Positions 16,547-24,748 of a stretch of DNA of 35,478 bases are shown one piece after another. The position numbers and the translations under genes were made by a program. Numbering within the stretch: position 1 is the first letter of the stretch; each line of letters starts with the position of its first letter. The stretch is from Alphaproteobacteria bacterium. Lineage in GTDB: Bacteria > Pseudomonadota > Alphaproteobacteria > Sphingomonadales > Sphingomonadaceae. The notes under the pieces were generated by a model. It did no database searches. It was given only the letters and a program-made list of their open reading frames with translations, and was not told the DNA's origin. The stretch lies in NCBI GenBank assembly GCA_018823905.1, contig JAHJHL010000139.1, positions 1 through 35,478 on the forward strand, in the 5' to 3' direction.

Positions 16547-17034
16547 TCGCAGCGCTGTTGCTCGTCGCTGCGCTCGCCGCCGATCCGGTCGCCGCGCCCG
16601 CGCCGACCGCCACGGCGGCGGTCGCGCCGATTGCCGACACCGACCTGCGCGAATTTGTCGCGATCGCGGGGCGCAAGGTCGCCGGTCGCCCGGTGAACGG
16701 CCCGATCTCCAGCGCCGACAAGGTGCTGTTGATCGCGCGCGACGATAAGGGATTTCCCGTGGTCGCGGTCAGCACCGGCTTTCCGGCGCGCCAGTCTTTG
16801 CCCGCACCCCCGCCAAACACGCTGGCTGTCGTCCGCCTGCGCCAGCGTTACGAAACCCCCGTCCCCGGCCCCAGCGCGCGCGATCTCGCTTTCGTCGCCG
16901 CGCACCGGATGCCACTGTTCGTGATCGGCGAATGGGCGCGCCCCGCGCCGATGTGGGAGGTCGCGTGGGTCGATGGTGCGGTCCGCTTTCGCACCATCGG
17001 CGAGGTCGGCGAGATTGGTCCCTGGCAGGACTGA
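16543..17034 (+). CDS. Secreted protein of unknown function, coupled to polA
   Basis: A 163-residue protein with an N-terminal signal peptide (MIAALLLVAALAADP), starting at TTG 16543, which overlaps the polA stop (TTGA). I do not recognise the family with certainty. The core runs PISSADKVLLIARDDKGFPV, RLRQRYETPVPGPSARDL, AFVAAHRMPLFVIGE, then WEVAWVDGAVRFRTIGEVG and the end GPWQD. The order resembles a JAB/MPN-type fold (xHxHP...PSxxD...P-x-x-VI) in which the metal-binding His residues are missing. This reading is weak inference. Export from the cell makes a direct link to DNA polymerase I unlikely, so the coupling may reflect expression only. Confidence 0.65.
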   Translation: MIAALLLVAALAADPVAAPAPTATAAVAPIADTDLREFVAIAGRKVAGRPVNGPISSADKVLLIARDDKGFPVVAVSTGFPARQSLPAPPPNTLAVVRLRQRYETPVPGPSARDLAFVAAHRMPLFVIGEWARPAPMWEVAWVDGAVRFRTIGEVGEIGPWQD

Positions 17035-17153
17035 CCGACGCCTCGGTACGCCGCGCCGACCGCGCAGCCCTTTCGCCCCCGCAACTTTCGCTCTATGACG
17101 ATCCGATGACATTCGGCTGGCGATTATGTGACAGCCAGTAACGAAGGATTTCC

Positions 17154-17828
17154 ATGAGCAAGTTCCAGCCCGTCGCGCAGGCGCCGGTCCGTATTCAGCA
17201 GAATATTCTCGCGCGCAGCGAACGCCGCCTGCTCAACTGGATCTGCCCGCGGCTGCCGCAATGGGTGACCCCCGACAAACTGACCGCGCTGGGCTTTTTC
17301 GGCGCGGTCATGGTGGCGGCGGGCTATATGCTCAGCTGGATCGACAGCGAATGGCTCGGGCTGTGCCTCGCGGGTTATGTGATCAACTGGTTCGGCGATT
17401 CGCTCGACGGCAGCCTCGCGCGCTGGCGCCAGATTGAGCGCCCCAATTATGGCTATTTCGTCGACCACAGCGTCGATGCGCTCGCGACCCTGCTGATGGT
17501 CAGCGCGATCGGGATGAGCCCCTATATGCGCTTTGACGTCGCATTGATGGCGGTGATCGGATATTTCCTGCTGTCGATCCACACCTTCATCGCCGCCAAG
17601 GTCGTCGGCGAATTTCGTCTGTCCTATATGGCGGGCGGACCGACCGAGCTGCGGCTGATGCTGATGGCGATGACGATCGCGATGCCGATTATCGGCGGCG
17701 CCGACATCGGCAGCACCAATTTCTCGGTATTCGACCTGTTCGCACTGGTCGTCTCCAGCATCCTGGTGACTTTGTTCATCGTCCAGACGTCAGCGACCGC
17801 GCGGATGCTCCGCCGCCGGGGGGTTTAG
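17154..17828 (+). CDS. CDP-alcohol phosphatidyltransferase family protein
   Basis: A 224-residue integral membrane enzyme with about six helices. The family signature is present: D82-SL-D-G-SL-AR, a 9-residue gap, then G-YFV-D-HSV-D, that is DxxDGxxAR...GxxxDxxxD. Members transfer a phospho-alcohol from CDP to an acceptor in phospholipid synthesis. The family usually has 8 or 9 residues in the gap, so all catalytic Asp residues are kept. AAGGA precedes the ATG at suitable spacing. The alcohol cannot be named; inositol-phosphate, glycerol-phosphate and related types all use this motif. Its TAG stop overlaps the TAA stop of the convergent pheA gene. Confidence 0.87.
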   Translation: MSKFQPVAQAPVRIQQNILARSERRLLNWICPRLPQWVTPDKLTALGFFGAVMVAAGYMLSWIDSEWLGLCLAGYVINWFGDSLDGSLARWRQIERPNYGYFVDHSVDALATLLMVSAIGMSPYMRFDVALMAVIGYFLLSIHTFIAAKVVGEFRLSYMAGGPTELRLMLMAMTIAMPIIGGADIGSTNFSVFDLFALVVSSILVTLFIVQTSATARMLRRRGV

Positions 17829-18718
17829 GGGCGCAAGCGCGCCTGCGCGTAGGTGCCCAGCAGCCGCAGCGATTTGGTCTGGAAATCCAGCTCTTCGAGC
17901 GCGCGGTCGATGCGTTCCTCGCCCGGCGCGCCGACGATGTCGGCGTAGAATTGCGTCGCGGCAAAGCTGCCGCCGGTCTGATAGCTTTCCAGCTTGGTCA
18001 TGTTGACGCCGTTGGTCGCAAAGCCGCCGAGCGCTTTGTACAGCGCGGCGGGAATATTCTTCACCTCGAACATGAAGGTGGTCATCACCGGCCCTTCGAT
18101 CGCCGCAAAATCAGCGAGCGGCTCGCGCGCCAGCACGACGAAGCGCGTCATATTGTGATCGGCATCCTCCATGCCGGTGCCGTGTAGCGTCAGCCCGTAC
18201 AGCTCGGCGGCATGCGGCGGCGCCAGCGCGGCCAGCCCGACCTCGTCGCTGTCGGCAACCCACGCCGCGGCGCCCGCGGTGTCGCTATGCGCGACCGGCG
18301 CGATGTTGTTCGCGCGCAGCCAGTGACGGCACTGGCCGAGCGCCTGCTCATGGCTCATCGCGCGCGTCACCGGGCCGAGGTCACGGCTCATCAGGCCGTA
18401 GCGGATCGGCAGGAAATGCTCGCCGACGATCGACAGGCCGGATTCGGGGAGCAGGAAATGGATGTCGGCGACGCGGCCGTGCAGGCTGTTTTCGATCGGG
18501 ATGATCGCACGGTCGACGCGGCCGTCGCGCACCGCATCGATCGCGTCCTGAAAGGCATAGCAGGGCAATGGCAGCGAATTGGGATCATATTCGCGCGCGG
18601 CAAGGTCGCTGTTGGCGCCGGGCGCGCCCTGAAACGCCAGCCCGCGGGCGGGCTCTGCGAGTGCTGCCACCCGCATTTTGTCGACCAGATGCTGTGCCGA
18701 AGCCGAATAACTGCCCAT
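17825..18718 (-). CDS. pheA: Prephenate dehydratase
   Basis: A 297-residue single-function enzyme that converts prephenate to phenylpyruvate in phenylalanine synthesis. The catalytic domain has FQGAPGANSDLAARE near the start, PIENSLHGRV and the essential NMTRFVVL. The C-terminal ACT domain (about 205-290, with KLESYQTGG) binds phenylalanine for feedback control. It has no chorismate mutase domain, as is usual for alphaproteobacteria. I chose ATG 18718 because GGAAGG lies just upstream; a TTG at 18733 is the alternative. It is divergent from the cytochrome c gene. Confidence 0.95.
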   Translation of the reverse strand: MGSYSASAQHLVDKMRVAALAEPARGLAFQGAPGANSDLAAREYDPNSLPLPCYAFQDAIDAVRDGRVDRAIIPIENSLHGRVADIHFLLPESGLSIVGEHFLPIRYGLMSRDLGPVTRAMSHEQALGQCRHWLRANNIAPVAHSDTAGAAAWVADSDEVGLAALAPPHAAELYGLTLHGTGMEDADHNMTRFVVLAREPLADFAAIEGPVMTTFMFEVKNIPAALYKALGGFATNGVNMTKLESYQTGGSFAATQFYADIVGAPGEERIDRALEELDFQTKSLRLLGTYAQARLRP

Positions 18719-18889
18719 GACTGCCTTCCCCAATTGGAGCCGCGGCGCATAGCCGCAGGACCGAAGCGACGCAACCGGTCGCGATCGGCCATTTCATCCC
18801 CTTGCGCCGCCGTCGCCGCACCAGTAAGGGAGCGTCCAAATCAGATACGCGTCCGGCAAGCGGGCGCCAGCTAACGGGGCTGCTAGAGC

Positions 18890-19540
18890 ATGGATAATCG
18901 CAACAACACGATCGCTGGCTGGGTGCTTTTTGCCGGCATTTGCGCGCTGGGCCTGACCATCGGGTCGGGCATGTTGTTCGCCGGTCATAACCCGGAAAAG
19001 CCCGGTTTCCCGATCGAAGACGCCGAAGCTGGCGCCGGTGCCGCCGCCGCGGTGCCGATCGCCAACCTGCTCGCCGCCGCGGATCCGGTAAAGGGTGAAG
19101 CGGTGTTCGCGAAATGCGCCGCATGCCACACCATCGCCTCGGGCGGCGCCAACGGCATCGGCCCGAATCTGTGGGGCGCGCTCGGCAAGGCGCACGGCCA
19201 TGTCGCGGGCTTTGCGTATTCCGACGCGCTGAAGGGCGTCCCCGGCAACTGGGATTTCGAAGGCATGGACGCTTGGCTCGCCAGCCCGCGCAAATATGCG
19301 CCGGGCACCAAAATGTCGTTCGCGGGCCTCAGCAGCGCCGAAGATCGCGCGAACCTGATCGTTTACATGAACAGCCAGGGTTCGAATCTGCCGCTGCCCG
19401 CCCCCGAAGCCGCCGCACCCGCCGAAGGCGCTGCCCCGGCCGAAGGCGAAGCGGCTGCCGCCCCCGCTGAAGGCGCCACCGCTGCTCCGGCCGCCGACGC
19501 TGCCGGGGCGACCCCTGCCCCGGCCGAAGCCACGAAATAA
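18890..19540 (+). CDS. Membrane-anchored c-type cytochrome
   Basis: A 216-residue cytochrome. One N-terminal helix (about 8-31) anchors it in the inner membrane, with the heme domain in the periplasm: heme motif C76-A-A-C79-H80 and axial M142 (GTKMSFAG). The layout resembles CycM-type c552, which carries electrons from the bc1 complex to terminal oxidases. The C-terminus (about 168-216) is a low-complexity tail rich in Ala, Pro and Glu with repeated PAEGA units. The stop overlaps the start of the next cytochrome by one base, so the two are probably made together. Confidence 0.9.
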   Translation: MDNRNNTIAGWVLFAGICALGLTIGSGMLFAGHNPEKPGFPIEDAEAGAGAAAAVPIANLLAAADPVKGEAVFAKCAACHTIASGGANGIGPNLWGALGKAHGHVAGFAYSDALKGVPGNWDFEGMDAWLASPRKYAPGTKMSFAGLSSAEDRANLIVYMNSQGSNLPLPAPEAAAPAEGAAPAEGEAAAAPAEGATAAPAADAAGATPAPAEATK

Positions 19541-19965
19541 TGCGCATCGCGCCCGTCTTGCTGGCGGGCGCCTTTGCCCTTACCAGCTGCGGAAAAAGCG
19601 AAACGCCCCCGGCCGATAGTCCGGCGGGCGAAGCAATGCCCGTGCCGCCAATCGCGCCGACCGCCGCGATGGGTGAGCAGGTCTTCAAGCGCTGCGTCGC
19701 CTGTCACACCGTCGACAAAGGCGGCCGCAACGGCATCGGTCCCAATTTGCACGGTGTCGTTGGCGCAGCCGTCGCGGCAAAGCCCGACTTTTCCTACTCG
19801 AGCGCGATGAAGGCCAAAGCCGGCGTCTGGGACGAAGCGGCCCTCGACACCTATCTCGAAGCGCCGATGAAGGCGGTACCCGGGACGCGAATGGCGTTCG
19901 CCGGGGTTATCGACGCCGCGGATCGCAAGGCGTTGATCCTGTATCTGGAAGCGCAGTCGAAATAA
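19540..19965 (+). CDS. c-type cytochrome lipoprotein
   Basis: A 141-residue cytochrome with a lipobox L14-TS-C17 that suggests a lipid anchor, then a Pro-rich linker, the heme motif C52-V-A-C55-H56, and axial M118 (GTRMAFAG). It is clearly related to the cytochrome upstream (shared CHT...GGxNGIGPNL, FxYSxAxK and PGTxM segments), which suggests tandem duplication with different anchoring. Its ATG uses the last base of the upstream stop (TAATG). A family A repeat follows 2 nt after the stop. Confidence 0.9.
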   Translation: MRIAPVLLAGAFALTSCGKSETPPADSPAGEAMPVPPIAPTAAMGEQVFKRCVACHTVDKGGRNGIGPNLHGVVGAAVAAKPDFSYSSAMKAKAGVWDEAALDTYLEAPMKAVPGTRMAFAGVIDAADRKALILYLEAQSK

Positions 19966-19967
19966 TT

Positions 19968-20107
19968 GATCCTCCCTGTGGCGAAGCCATGGGGAGGTGG
20001 CAGCGGCGTAGCCGCTGACGGCAGGGCCATGGCGCTGCTGTCTGCGCCCCTCCACCATCGCCTGCGGCGACGGTCCCCCTCCCCATCGCTTCGCGACAGG
20101 GAGGATC
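19968..20107. repeat. Palindromic intergenic repeat, family A, full copy
   Basis: A 140-bp element with perfect 12-bp terminal inverted repeats, GATCCTCCCTGT and ACAGGGAGGATC. Each end is itself a hairpin (CCTCCC...GGGAGG), with GCCCCTCCACCAT and CGGTCCCCCTCCCCAT inside. It fills almost the whole gap between the convergent cytochrome and LOG genes. It matches 28960-29096 and the partial copy at 1-54. Confidence 0.8.
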
Positions 20108-20116
20108 TAAGCGGCA

Positions 20117-20992
20117 TTACCCCTGATCTTCAATACTCGCGTAGAAATCCTGCACAATTTGCCACGCCTCATCAGCGGTCTCGACAAATTTGAACAGCCC
20201 CAGGTCGCGCGCGCTCACCACGCCCTCTTCAACCAGCGCCTCGAAATTGACGACGCGTTCCCAGAACTCCCTGCCGAACAGGACGATCGGGATCGGCTTG
20301 ATCTTGCCGGTCTGGATCAAGGTCAGCAGCTCGAACATTTCGTCGAAGGTGCCGAAGCCACCCGGGAACACGCACACCGCGCGGGCGCGGAGCAGGAAGT
20401 GCATTTTCCTGAGCGCGAAATAGTGAAATTGAAAGCTGAGGTCGGGGGTCACAAAGCGGTTCGGCGCCTGTTCATGCGGCAGCACGATATTCAGTCCGAC
20501 CGACTCCTTGCCGACATCGGCCGCGCCGCGATTCGCCGCTTCCATGATCGACGGTCCGCCGCCCGAGCAGACGACGAAATGGCGACAGCCATTTTCGTCG
20601 GGCGGCACCTGGCTCGCCAGCCGCGCGAGCTTGCGCGCCTCTTCATAATATTTCGCCTTCGCCTTCAGGCGGCGGGCGATGTTGCGCTGGACGTCGTCGG
20701 TCGCCGCCGCTTCGAGCGCGTCGGCCTCCGCGGGTTCGGGAATGCGCGCCGAGCCATAGATGACGAGCATCGACTCGATCTTCGCCTCGTCGAGCAGCAG
20801 TTCGGGCTTGAGCAGCTCCAGCTGGAACCGCACCGGGCGCAAATCTTCGCGCAGCAGGAAGTCATTGTCCTGAAACGCCAGCTTGTACGCGGCGCTCGCG
20901 GTCTGCGGGGTGGTAGTCGCCTGTTTGGCGAACTGCGCGTCATCCTTGGCTTTGTGGAAACGCGAACGATGGGGTTGTTTATCTTCGGCCAT
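20117..20992 (-). CDS. LOG-family (TIGR00730) nucleotide phosphoribohydrolase-like protein
   Basis: A 291-residue protein of the LOG/lysine-decarboxylase-like Rossmann family, long form. The signatures are YGSARIPEP, CSGGGPSIMEAANRGA and FPGGFGTFDEMFE, the conserved PGGxGTxxE that binds the nucleotide. Characterised members cleave cytokinin nucleotides or AMP to a base and ribose 5-phosphate; the bacterial role is often unclear. The N-terminal extension of about 75 residues is polar. No ribosome site precedes the ATG; instead a perfect 14-bp palindrome lies 5 nt upstream. It may be co-transcribed with the extensin-like gene 48 bp upstream. Confidence 0.9.
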   Translation of the reverse strand: MAEDKQPHRSRFHKAKDDAQFAKQATTTPQTASAAYKLAFQDNDFLLREDLRPVRFQLELLKPELLLDEAKIESMLVIYGSARIPEPAEADALEAAATDDVQRNIARRLKAKAKYYEEARKLARLASQVPPDENGCRHFVVCSGGGPSIMEAANRGAADVGKESVGLNIVLPHEQAPNRFVTPDLSFQFHYFALRKMHFLLRARAVCVFPGGFGTFDEMFELLTLIQTGKIKPIPIVLFGREFWERVVNFEALVEEGVVSARDLGLFKFVETADEAWQIVQDFYASIEDQG

Positions 20993-20997
20993 TGAAC

Positions 20998-21011
20998 AGC
21001 GGCTAGCCGCT
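20998..21011. promoter_or_regulatory. Perfect 14-bp palindrome at the LOG gene start
   Basis: AGCGGCTAGCCGCT is fully self-complementary and lies 5 nt upstream of the LOG start codon, where a ribosome site would be expected. It could be an operator, or it could be chance. Confidence 0.25.
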
Positions 21012-21040
21012 CAGCGTGACTTTGCCAAGTCGGGCCGGTG

Positions 21041-21742
21041 TCAGCGGCAGTAGCCGTTGCCGCTCATGTCGAAATGGAAATGGTTATAGTGGGCAGCGTT
21101 ATAATCCGGCCCGAGCACGGTGCCAAACCGGCGGCAGCCCGATTTGTGCAGCGCGCGGAGGAAATCCTGCGACGCCTTGTCGCCCTTCCACCCACCATCA
21201 AGCATGATACGCCGCCCGTCGGCGAGCACGAAGCCCGACACGTCGACCGCGTTCGAATAGGCATGCTGCGACAGACGGCCCGAGCGACCGCCATATATGT
21301 TGCGGCAGCTATAGGTGCCAAAGGTCTCGATCTTGACGACTTCCTGCCCGAAATATTTCCGCGCCGCGGGCTTCACCGCAAATTGCGCCCAGCCGGCAAA
21401 ACTTTTCGCCAGCGGGCACGTCATTGCGCCCAGGTTGGTCGTCGGAGTGCCGATGTCGAGCAGCTTGACCGAGTCGATCGAGCTGCATCCGCCGCCATGA
21501 TCCTGATTGGCGAGCGGCGTAAAGCGAACCCCCGCTTGCTTTAGATCAAATGCGCATTGCTGCGCCTCGGCGCTCGTAAACGAAGGCGTGCCCGTAACTT
21601 GCGGACGCTTGGGCGCGCTCGCCGTGGGCCGCTTTGGGTCACCGCGCTTCATCACGTCCGGGCTACCGAAACAAGCCGACAGCGCCAGCGCCGCGGTCGC
21701 GGCGATCAGGATCCGGGGCTGCAGGAACGACGGAATCGGCAT
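21041..21742 (-). CDS. Extensin-like domain lipoprotein
   Basis: A 233-residue protein with a signal peptide and lipobox L21-SA-C24, followed by a linker (about 25-55) and the extensin-like C-terminal domain common in alphaproteobacteria. The domain holds SQHAYSNAVDVSGF and HYNHFHFD, His/Asp clusters like the zinc sites of D-Ala-D-Ala carboxypeptidases and M15 peptidases, plus several Cys residues that probably form disulfides. A role in cell-wall trimming is inferred. No clear ribosome site precedes ATG 21742. It is divergent from serC. Confidence 0.87.
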   Translation of the reverse strand: MPIPSFLQPRILIAATAALALSACFGSPDVMKRGDPKRPTASAPKRPQVTGTPSFTSAEAQQCAFDLKQAGVRFTPLANQDHGGGCSSIDSVKLLDIGTPTTNLGAMTCPLAKSFAGWAQFAVKPAARKYFGQEVVKIETFGTYSCRNIYGGRSGRLSQHAYSNAVDVSGFVLADGRRIMLDGGWKGDKASQDFLRALHKSGCRRFGTVLGPDYNAAHYNHFHFDMSGNGYCR

Positions 21743-21869
21743 GGCGTCAAAATACCGACAAGATGGTTAACAAGCTCTTTAGTTTTGCTTCGGCTCACCC
21801 GAAATTTCGCGCGGCCCACGCATTTTGTTTGACAGCCCGCGCCCCCGCCCTAAACGCAGCGCCGGGCCA

Positions 21870-21907
21870 CGCGGTCCCAACGCCGCGCGAGCTCTCTGCA
21901 AGGAGAG
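21870..21907 (+). ncRNA. Candidate serC leader RNA
   Basis: Two hairpins stand directly before serC. CGCGG (21870-21874) pairs with CCGCG (21883-21887). CTCTCT (21892-21897) pairs with GGAGAG (21902-21907, one G-T pair) around a GCAA tetraloop, and this second stem covers the serC ribosome-binding site AGGAG. A conserved serC motif RNA is known upstream of serC in alphaproteobacteria, and the CTCTCTGCAAGGAGAG element fits it as I recall it. The structure is seen in the sequence; the family match has not been tested. Confidence 0.55.
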
Positions 21908-21912
21908 ACTAC

Positions 21913-23040
21913 ATGACTGAAGTGCCGACACCCGAATTGCGCCCTGCGCGCCCGTTTTTTTCTTCCGGACCCTGCGCCAAGCCGCCGGTCTGGTCCCCCG
22001 AAAAGCTCGCCACCGAATCGCTGGGCCGCTCGCACCGCGCCAAGATCGGCAAGACGCGCCTCGCGCTTTGCATCGACCTGATGCGCGAGATGCTGCAGCT
22101 TCCGGACACCCACCGCATCGGTATCGTTCCGGGCTCCGACACCGGCGCCTTTGAAATGGCGATGTGGACGATGCTTGGTCAGCGCCCGGTCACGACGCTC
22201 GCTTGGGAGAGCTTCGGTGAGGGTTGGGTCACCGATGCGGCAAAGCAGCTGAAGCTCGACCCGACCGTCATCCGCGCCGACTACGGCCAGCTCCCCGACT
22301 TGGGCGCCGTCGACTGGTCGAACGACGTGCTGTTCACCTGGAACGGCACCACCAGCGGCGTGCGCGTTCCGAACGGCGACTGGATCGCCGACGTCCGCGA
22401 AGGCCTGTCCTTCGCCGACGCGACCAGCGCCGTGTTCGCTTACGACCTGCCATGGGACAAGATCGACGTTGCGACCTTCAGCTGGCAGAAAGTGCTCGGC
22501 GGCGAGGGCGGCCATGGCGTCCTGATCCTCGGCCCGCGCGCGGTCGAACGGCTCGAAACCTACACCCCCGCCTGGCCGCTGCCGAAGGTGTTTCGCCTCG
22601 TCAGCAAGGGCGCGCTGGCCGAAGGCGTGTTCAAGGGCGAGACGATCAACACGCCGTCGATGCTCGCGGTCGAGGATGCGATCTTCGCGCTCGAATGGGC
22701 GAAGTCGCTGGGTGGTCTCGATGGCCTGAAAGCGCGCAGCGACGCCAACGCCGCCGCGCTCGACAAGATCGTGTCGGAACGCGACTGGCTGAGCCATCTC
22801 GCCGCCGATCCCGCCAGCCGATCGAAAACCTCGGTCTGTCTGTCGGTCGCCGGGGCCGATGCGGATTTCATCAAGAAATTCGCCGCGCTGCTCGAAAAGG
22901 AAGGCGCGGCCTATGATATCGCGGGTTACCGCGACGCGCCTCCGGGCCTTCGCATCTGGTGCGGCGCGACCGTCGACACCGCCGATATCGAAGCGCTCGG
23001 CCCGTGGCTCGACTGGGCTTACGCCAGCCTCACCGCCTAA
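21913..23040 (+). CDS. serC: Phosphoserine aminotransferase
   Basis: A 375-residue PLP enzyme that makes phosphoserine from 3-phosphohydroxypyruvate and glutamate. It is of the type found in alphaproteobacteria and Methanosarcina (TIGR01365-like), opening with RPARPFFSSGPCAKPP. The PLP lysine is K193 in TFSWQKVLGGEGGHG. ATG 21913 has AGGAG 7 nt upstream, held in a leader hairpin. serA follows on the same strand after a family D repeat of about 80 bp, giving the first two steps of serine synthesis together. Upstream in-frame codons back to 21634 lie in the divergent promoter and are not coding. Confidence 0.96.
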   Translation: MTEVPTPELRPARPFFSSGPCAKPPVWSPEKLATESLGRSHRAKIGKTRLALCIDLMREMLQLPDTHRIGIVPGSDTGAFEMAMWTMLGQRPVTTLAWESFGEGWVTDAAKQLKLDPTVIRADYGQLPDLGAVDWSNDVLFTWNGTTSGVRVPNGDWIADVREGLSFADATSAVFAYDLPWDKIDVATFSWQKVLGGEGGHGVLILGPRAVERLETYTPAWPLPKVFRLVSKGALAEGVFKGETINTPSMLAVEDAIFALEWAKSLGGLDGLKARSDANAAALDKIVSERDWLSHLAADPASRSKTSVCLSVAGADADFIKKFAALLEKEGAAYDIAGYRDAPPGLRIWCGATVDTADIEALGPWLDWAYASLTA

Positions 23041-23048
23041 CATTTTTT

Positions 23049-23129
23049 TCGTCATCCCCGCGAAAACGGGGACCCAGAGCGTGCGTGGGCTGACCCCACA
23101 CTGGGTTCCCGCTTTCGCGGGAATGACGA
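23049..23129. repeat. Palindromic intergenic repeat, family D
   Basis: The left arm TCGTCATCCCCGCGAAAACG (continuing to 23076) pairs with the right arm at 23102-23129, 25 of 28 positions. Each arm also forms a small hairpin (CCCCG...CGGGG and TTCCCGC...GCGGGAA). It belongs to the widespread GTCATTCCCGCGAAAGCGGGAA type of bacterial palindromic repeat. It sits between serC and serA, where it could protect or attenuate the message. Confidence 0.75.
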
Positions 23130-23147
23130 GGTAAAAGGAATATCGAA

Positions 23148-24734
23148 ATGACCCAACCCAAAGTCCTCATCAGCGACAAAATGGACCCCAAAGCCGCCGC
23201 GATCTTCAAGGAACGCGGCATTCAGGTCGACGTCATCACCGGCAAGACCAAGGACGAGCTGATCGCGATGATCGGCGACTATGACGGCCTCGCGATCCGG
23301 TCGGCTACGAAAGTCACCGCCGACGTCCTCGCCGCCGCCACGAACCTGAAGGTCGTCGGCCGCGCCGGGATCGGCGTCGACAATGTCGACATTCCGGAGG
23401 CGTCAAAGAAGGGCGTCATCGTGATGAACACTCCCTTCGGCAATAGCATCACCACCGCCGAACATGCCATCGCGATGATGTTCGCGCTCGCGCGCCAGAT
23501 TCCCGAGGCCAACGCCGGAACCCAGGCGGGCAAATGGCCGAAGAACGACTTCATGGGCGTCGAGCTGACGTCGAAGACGCTCGGCCTGATCGGCTGCGGC
23601 AATATCGGCAGCATCGTCGCCGAGCGCGCGCTGGGCCTGCGCATGAAGGTCGTCGCCTTCGACCCCTTCCTCACCCCCGAGCGCGCGATCGAGCTCGGCG
23701 TCGAAAAGGCTGATCTCGAGACGTTGCTCGCCAAGGCGGACTTCATCACGCTGCACACGCCGCTGACCGACCAGACGCGCAACATCCTGTCGGCGGAAAA
23801 TATCGCGAAAGCGAAGAAGGGCGTGCGGATCATCAACTGCGCGCGCGGCGGGCTGATCGACGAAGCGGCGCTGAAGGACGCGCTCGACAGCGGCCATGTC
23901 GCGGGCGCGGCGCTCGACGTGTTCGCGCAGGAACCCCCGGCGGCCAATCATCCGCTGTTCGGCGCGCCGAACTTTATCTGCACCCCGCACCTCGGCGCGT
24001 CGACCGACGAAGCGCAGGTCAATGTCGCCATTCAGGTGGCCGAGCAGATCAGCGACTATCTGCTCACCGGCGGCATCACCAACGCGCTCAACGTCCCCAG
24101 CCTGTCGGCCGAGGAAGCCCCGAAACTGCGTCCCTATATGGAACTCGCGGAAAAGCTGGGCAGCCTCGTCGGCCAGCTCGCGCACGACAACCTCACGACG
24201 ATCTCGGTCGAAGTCGAAGGTGCGGCTGCCGAGCTGAACCTCAAGCCGATCACCGCCGCAGTGCTCACCGGCCTGATGCGTCGCTATTCGGACAGCGTGA
24301 ACATGGTCAACGCACCGCATCTCGCGCGCGAACGCGGACTTGATGTCCGCGAAGTGCGCCATGACCGCGACGGCGATTACCACACGCTCGTCCGCGTCAC
24401 CGTGGCGACCGAAGCGGGCGACCGCTCGGTCGCAGGCACCCTGTTCAGCAACGGCGACCCGCGCCTCGTCGAGATGTTCGGGATCAAGGTCGAGGCCGAT
24501 CTTGACGGCCACATGCTCTACATCGTCAACGAGGACGCGCCGGGCTTTATCGGCCGCATCGGCACCGCGCTCGGCGAAGCCGGACTCAACATTGGCACCT
24601 TCCACCTTGGCCGCCGCGATGCGGGCGGCGAAGCCGTGCTGCTTTTGAGCCTCGACTCGCCAATGCCCGAACCGCTGCTGTGGCAGCTGTGCCAGCTGCC
24701 GGGGGTGAAGACGGTAAAGGGGCTCAAGTTCTAA
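23148..24734 (+). CDS. serA: D-3-phosphoglycerate dehydrogenase
   Basis: A 528-residue enzyme, the first step of serine synthesis (3-phosphoglycerate to 3-phosphohydroxypyruvate with NAD). It shows the long type: substrate and NAD domains with GLIGCGNIGSIVAERA (GxGxxG), catalytic Arg in NCARGGLID, Glu in DVFAQEPP and His in CTPHLGAST. An intervening (ASB) domain (about 320-450) and a C-terminal ACT domain (about 455-528) follow, which usually bind serine. AAAGGA stands before the ATG. A family B repeat follows the stop by 14 nt. Confidence 0.97.
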   Translation: MTQPKVLISDKMDPKAAAIFKERGIQVDVITGKTKDELIAMIGDYDGLAIRSATKVTADVLAAATNLKVVGRAGIGVDNVDIPEASKKGVIVMNTPFGNSITTAEHAIAMMFALARQIPEANAGTQAGKWPKNDFMGVELTSKTLGLIGCGNIGSIVAERALGLRMKVVAFDPFLTPERAIELGVEKADLETLLAKADFITLHTPLTDQTRNILSAENIAKAKKGVRIINCARGGLIDEAALKDALDSGHVAGAALDVFAQEPPAANHPLFGAPNFICTPHLGASTDEAQVNVAIQVAEQISDYLLTGGITNALNVPSLSAEEAPKLRPYMELAEKLGSLVGQLAHDNLTTISVEVEGAAAELNLKPITAAVLTGLMRRYSDSVNMVNAPHLARERGLDVREVRHDRDGDYHTLVRVTVATEAGDRSVAGTLFSNGDPRLVEMFGIKVEADLDGHMLYIVNEDAPGFIGRIGTALGEAGLNIGTFHLGRRDAGGEAVLLLSLDSPMPEPLLWQLCQLPGVKTVKGLKF

Positions 24735-24748
24735 ACCACCCGCTATTC

